Origin: Ehretia macrophylla
Taxonomy: Eukaryota > Streptophyta > Magnoliopsida > Boraginales > Ehretiaceae
Length of the DNA stretch: 64,000 bases
Reading direction: 5' to 3'
Assembly: GCA_037974665.1 (NCBI GenBank)
Contig: CM075773.1
Span: 18,280,146-18,344,145, forward strand
Shown: one piece after another, positions 59,755 to 64,000 of the stretch
Numbering within the stretch: position 1 is the stretch's first letter
Layout of the letters: each line of letters opens with the position of its first letter
The notes under the pieces: model-generated
Databases searched by the model: none
Seen by the model: only the letters and a program-made list of their open reading frames with translations
Told to the model about the DNA's origin: nothing
Position numbers and translations under genes: made by a program

Positions 59755-60324
59755 GTCATGTTGAGGGCACAATTCCTTTATGTGTTAACGGTTCACAGTC
59801 CCAGCCTAGAGATATGGCCCATTCAAAAGGCCCAATGGGCTTAACGACAACCCATCCGCTTCAACAACGCAGCATCCTCGCAAGACGTGATATCGACGCA
59901 TTGTAGGGTCCTCTAATGTGCCGCGAGTAAGGTTGTCGTCCTTTTAACAGCTCACGACGTACGATCCGGGACGGAAAAACAAAGCAAAAGAAGAAAAGTG
60001 GCCCGAAACTGATGAAAACGTTCGATTTTGAGCTCCGAAAAGGGCACAGAGAACTAGCTACCTGCCCCCGTCGTAGAGCTCTGGGAGAGCTTTCCAACGG
60101 TATGCTGTGCGCTGCGTAACTCCTTACGGATCAAAAGTTATGGGCACCGGAGCGACGGAGACCTGGTCACAAGCCCTACGCCCTCGGTTTGCGGGCCCAG
60201 CCTCCACGTGAAGAGAAGTTGTCTTGACCAAGGTGCCGTGGGATTCGATAATAGAAATGTGGTGGGTAAAGTATCTTGGCAACCCTAACCGGAGCAAAAA
60301 AAATTGAAAAAGGGGGTGTAAAAG

Positions 60325-60443
60325 GGGGTGCAACACGAGGACTTCCCAGGGGGTCGCCCATCCTAGTACTACTCACGCCCAAGAACGCTTAACTTCGGAG
60401 TTCTGATCGGATCCGGTGCATTAGTGCTGGTATGATCGCACCC
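60325..60443 (-). rRNA. 5S: 5S rRNA, 4 substitutions, L unit
   Basis: Changes are nt 88 U>C, 69 A>U, 60 G>U and 36 C>G. It is the third nt 69/60 subfamily member. Flank L; spacer B-like (CTGGGAG, GCTGCG). Confidence 0.94.
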
Positions 60444-61001
60444 GTCATGTTGAGGGCACAATTCCTTTATGTGTTAACGGTTCACAGTCCCAGCCTAGAG
60501 ATATGGCCCATTCAAAAGGCCCAATGGGGTTAACGACAACCCATCCGCTTCAACAACGCAGCATCCTCGCAAGACGTGATATCGACGCATTGTAGGGTCC
60601 TCTAATGTGCCGCGAGTAAGGTTGTCGTCCTTTTAATAGCTCACGACGTACGATCTGGGACGGAAAAACAGAGCAAAAGAAGAAAAGTGGCCCGAAACTG
60701 ATGAAAACGTTCGATTTTGAGCTCCGAAAAGGGCACAGCGAGCTAGCTCGCTGCCCTAGTCGTAGAGCTCTCAGAGAGCTTTCAAACGGTATGCTGTGCG
60801 CCTCGTAACTCCTTACGGATGAAAAGTTATGGGCACCGTAGCGACGGAGACCTGGTCACAAGCCCTACGCCCTCGGTTTGCGGGCCCAGCCTCCACGTGA
60901 AGAGAAGTTGTCTTGCCCAAGGTGCCGTGGGATTCGATAATAGAAATGTGGTGGGTAAAGTATCTTCGCAACCCTAACCGGAGCAAAAAAAATTGAAAAG
61001 G

Positions 61002-61120
61002 GGGGTGCAACACGAGGACTTCCCAGGGGGTCACCCATCCTAGTACTACTCTCGCCCAAGCACGCTTAACTTCGGAGTTCTGATGGGATCCGGTGCATTA
61101 GTGCTGGTATGATCGCACCC
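61002..61120 (-). rRNA. 5S: 5S rRNA, consensus copy
   Basis: No change from the consensus within the gene. Flank S; spacer A. The TCTTCGCAAC spacer variant is shared with the unit at 58270. Confidence 0.98.
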
Positions 61121-61690
61121 GTCATGTTGAGGGCACAATTCCTTTATGTGTTAACGGTTCACAGTCCCAGCCTAGAGATATGGCCCATTCAAAAGGCCCA
61201 ATGGGCTTAACGACAACCCATCCGCTTCAACAACGCAGCATCCTCGCAAGACGTGATATCGATGCATTGTAGGGTCCTCTAATGTGCCGCGAGTAAGGTT
61301 GTCGTCCTTTTAATAGCTCACGACGTACGATCCGGGATGGAAAAACAGAGCAAAAGAAGAAAAGTGGCCCGAAACTGATGAAAACGTTCGATTTTGAGCT
61401 CCGAAAAGGGCACGGCAAGCTAGCTAGCTGCCCTCGTCGTAGAGCTCCCGGAGAGCTTTCCAACGGTATGCTGTGCGCCGCGTAACTCCTTACGGATCAA
61501 AAGTTATGGGCACCGGAGCGACGGAGACCTCGTCACAAGCCCTACGCCCTCGGTTTGCGGGCCCAGCCTCCATGTGAAGAGAAGTTGTCTTGCCCAAGGT
61601 GCCGTGGGATTCGATAATAGAAATGTGGTGGGTAAAGTATCTTGGCAACCCTAACCGGAGCAAAAAAAATTGAAAAAGGGGGTGCAAAAG

Positions 61691-61809
61691 GGGGTGCAAC
61701 ACGAGGACTTCCCAGGGGGTCACCCATCCTAGTACTACTCTCGTCCAAGCACGCTTAACTTCGGAGTTCTGATGGGATCCGGTGCATTAGTGCTGGTATG
61801 ATCGCACCC
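61691..61809 (-). rRNA. 5S: 5S rRNA, 1 substitution, L unit
   Basis: The only change is nt 66 G>A. Spacer variants match 58270, 3421 bp (five units) to the left. Flank L; spacer B-like. Confidence 0.96.
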
Positions 61810-62367
61810 GTCATGTTGAGGGCACAATTCCTTTATGTGTTAATGGTTCACAGTCCCAACCTAGAGATATGGCCCATTCAAAAGGCCCAATGGGCTTAAC
61901 GACAACCCATCCGCTTCAACAACGCAGCATCCTCGCAAGACGTGATATCGACGCATTGTAGGGTCCTCTAATGTGCCGCGAGTAAGGTTGTCGTCCTTTT
62001 AACAGCTCACGACGTACGATCCGGGACGGAAAAACAGAGCAAAAGAAGAAAAGTGGCCCGAAACTGATGAAATCGTTCGATTTTGAGCTCCGAAAAGGGC
62101 ACGGAGAGCTAGCTAGCTGCCCCCGTCGTAGAGCTCTCGGAGAGCTTTCCAATGGTATGCTGTGCGACGCGTAACTCCGTACGGATCCAAAGTTATGAGC
62201 ACCGGAGCGAGGGAGACCTGGTCACAAGCCCTACGCCCTCGGTTTGCGGGCCCAGCCTCCACGTGAAGAGAAGTTGTCTTGCCCAAGGTGCCGTGGGATT
62301 CGATAATAGAAATATGGTGGGTAAAGTATCTTGGCAACGCTAACCGGAGCAAAAAAAATTGAAAAGG

Positions 62368-62486
62368 GGGGTGCAACACGAGGACTTCCCAGGGGGTCAC
62401 CCATCCTAGTACTACTCTCGCCCAAGCACGCTTAACTTCGGAGTTCTGATGGGATCCGGTGCATTAGTGCTGGTATGATCGCACCC
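62368..62486 (-). rRNA. 5S: 5S rRNA, consensus copy
   Basis: No change from the consensus within the gene. Flank S; spacer B, with several private changes at 62153-62211. Confidence 0.98.
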
Positions 62487-63044
62487 GTCATGTTGAGGGC
62501 ACAATTCCTTTATGTGTTAACGGTTCACAGTCCCAGCCTAGAGATACGGCCAATTCAAAAGGCCCAATGGGCATAAAGTAAACCCATCCACTTCAACAAC
62601 GCAGCATCCTCGCAAGACGTGATATCGACGCATTGTAGGGTCCTCTAATGTGCCGCGAGTAAGGTTGTCGTCCTTTTAACAGCTCACGACGTACGATCCG
62701 GAACGGAAAAACAGAGCAAAAGAAGAAAAGTGGCCCGAAACTGATGAAAACGTTCGATTTTGAGCTCCAAAAATGGCAAGGCGGGCTAGCTACCTGCCCC
62801 CGTCGTAGAGCTCTCAGAGAGCTTTCCAACGGTATGCTGTGCGCCTCGTAACTCCTTACGGATCAAAAGTTATAGGCACCGGAGCGACGGAGACCTGGTC
62901 ACAAGCCCTACGCCCTCGGTTTGCGGGCCCAGCTTCCACGTGAAGAGAAGTTGTCTTGCCCAAGGTGCCGTGGGATTCGATAATAGAAATGTGGTGGGTA
63001 AAGTATCTTGGCAACCTTAACCGGAGCAAAAAAAATTGAAAAGG

Positions 63045-63162
63045 GGGGTGCAACACGAGGACTTCCCAGGGGTCACCCATCCTAGTACTACTCTCGCCCA
63101 AGCACGCTTAACTTCGGAGTTCTGATGGGATCCGGTGCATTAGTGCTGGTATGATCGCACCC
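63045..63162 (-). rRNA. 5S: 5S rRNA with 1-nt deletion in box C
   Basis: One C is missing from the run at nt 91-95; the rest is consensus. The deletion shortens box C, so transcription may be reduced. Flank S; spacer A. Confidence 0.93.
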
Positions 63163-63731
63163 GTCATGTTGAGGGCACAATTCCTTTATGTGTTAACGGT
63201 TCACAGTCCCACCCTAGAGATATGGCCCATTCAAAAGGCCCAATGGGCTTAACAACAACCCATCCGCTTCAACAACGCAGCATCCTCGCAAGACGTGATA
63301 TCGACGCATTGTAGGGTCCTCTAATGTGCCATGAGTAAGGTTGTCGTCCTTTTAACAGCTCACGACGTACGATCCGGGACGGAAAAATAGAGCAAAAGAA
63401 GAAAAGTGGACCGAAACTGATGAAAACGTTCAATTTTGAGCTCCGAAAAGGGCACGGCGAGCTAGGTAGCTGCCCCTGTCGTAGAGCTCTCGGAGAGGTT
63501 TCCAACGGTATGCAGTGCGTTGCGTAACTCCTTACGGATCAAAAGTTATGGGCACCGGAGCGACGGAGACCTGGTCACAAGCCCTACGCCCTCGGTTTGC
63601 GGGCCCAGCCTCCACGTGAAGAGAAGTTGTGATGCCCAAGGTGCCGTGGGATTCGATAATAGAAATGAGGTGGGTAAAGTATCTTGGCAACCCTAACCGG
63701 AGCAAAAAAAATTGAAAAAGGGGGTGCAAAA

Positions 63732-63850
63732 GGGGTGCAACACGAGGACTTCCCAGGGGGTCAGCCATCCTATTACTACTCTCGCCCAAGCACGCTTAAC
63801 TTCGGAGTTCTGATTGGATCCGGTGCATTAGTGCTGGTATGATCGCACCC
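63732..63850 (-). rRNA. 5S: 5S rRNA, 3 substitutions, L unit
   Basis: Changes are nt 87 G>C (box C), 78 C>A and 36 C>A. The 3' duplication is one G short (11 bp). It is the last complete copy. Flank L; spacer B. Confidence 0.94.
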
Positions 63851-64000
63851 GTCATGTTGAGGGCACAATTCCTTTATGTGTTAACGGTTCACAGTCCCAG
63901 CCTAGAGATATGGCCCATTCAAAAGGCCCAATGGGCTTAACGACAACCCATCCGCTTCAACAACGCAGCATCCTCGCAAGACGTGATATCGACGCATTGT
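63851..64000 (-). other. Partial spacer and promoter at the right edge
   Basis: This holds the upstream promoter block of the last gene and the first 150 bp of the next spacer, including the GCCCATT/AATGGGC inverted repeat, and is cut by the window end. The sequence equals the consensus, so the array continues beyond the window. Confidence 0.95.

Larger units (their letters stand above)
57011..63162 (-). repeat. Three-unit periodicity (L, L or S, then A/S)
   Basis: The A-spacer S genes at 56892, 58947, 61002 and 63045 are spaced 2055, 2055 and 2043 bp apart. Between them lie pairs of B-type units, both L in the first two trimers and L plus S in the third. Shared variants (nt 69/60 and nt 66) also recur within this block, though in a permuted order. 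Confidence 0.75.
1..64000 (-). repeat. Tandem 5S rDNA array, 94 complete units plus partial ends
   Basis: A 677-bp unit (variants 640, 676-679 and 687-689 bp) repeats without interruption across the window. Each unit has one 5S rRNA gene of about 119 bp on the minus strand and one non-transcribed spacer of about 558 bp. All units share orientation, and no unit contains foreign sequence. Every stretch longer than 300 bp without a gene in this window is this same spacer. Such head-to-tail 5S arrays, separate from the 35S rDNA, are the usual arrangement in flowering plants. Units differ by scattered substitutions and small indels, which allows sub-arrays to be traced. Confidence 0.98.

Noticed and set aside
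1..64000. CRISPR array, because of the regular repeats
   Set aside because: The period is 677 bp, both repeat and spacer are conserved, and each unit contains a 5S gene. This does not fit short CRISPR repeats with unique spacers.
1..64000. Mobile element or 5S-derived SINE/Cassandra-type retroelement array
   Set aside because: No long terminal repeats, poly-A tails, target-site duplications or coding remnants were seen, and gene spacing and orientation are perfectly regular.
1..64000. Bacterial or organellar origin
   Set aside because: The 5S sequence has the eukaryotic plant form with internal box A and box C, T-run terminators and no linked 16S or 23S genes.
1..64000. A previously undescribed gene system hidden among the repeats
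   Set aside because: Every stretch examined aligns to the same unit. The largest departures are small indels and point changes, so I see no room for an additional gene or system here.

Overview
The whole 64 kb window is one block of tandemly repeated plant 5S ribosomal DNA. It holds 94 complete 5S rRNA gene copies and the first 14 nt of one more at the left edge. All are head to tail on the minus strand, so transcription runs right to left. I found no protein-coding gene, tRNA, transposon or other unique sequence. The gene copies carry the standard plant 5S sequence, with recognisable internal promoter boxes, T-rich terminators and an AT-rich upstream element near -27. This points to a nuclear 5S locus of a seed plant. 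The AAUGCACC around nt 20-27 fits a non-grass angiosperm better than a grass, but I cannot name the species.

The basic unit is 677 bp: about 119 bp of gene and 558 bp of spacer. Three length classes occur: 677 bp (short, S), 689 bp (long, L; a 12-bp tandem duplication at the gene 3' end; 24 copies) and 640 bp (two adjacent units with the same 37-bp spacer deletion). Spacers also fall into two linked haplotypes, judged at the inverted repeat and the motif next to it. Haplotype A has CTCAGAG and GCCTCG; haplotype B has CTCGGAG and GCCGCG. In the gene entries, 'flank S/L' and 'spacer A/B/mixed' describe the sequence immediately left of the gene, which is its transcriptional downstream side.

The layout changes along the window. 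At 1-12 kb nearly all units are S with A spacers. At 12-24 kb types are mixed, with degenerate copies and a local trimer duplication. At 24-47 kb spacers are mostly B, including a five-unit higher-order repeat at 35.2-42.7 kb. At 47-64 kb A/S and B/L units interleave, becoming a three-unit periodicity at the right end. Base changes inside the genes are rich in C-to-T or G-to-A at CpG and CHG positions, as expected for heavily methylated plant rDNA.

All copies would be transcribed by RNA polymerase III with TFIIIA to give the 5S RNA of the large ribosomal subunit. Twelve copies match the array consensus exactly, many have one or two changes, and a minority (for example near 12.7, 13.4, 17.5, 20.2 and 27.0 kb) look like pseudogenes. 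RNA positions (nt) are numbered from the gene 5' end, which is the right end of each interval. Variants were called by eye against the array consensus.
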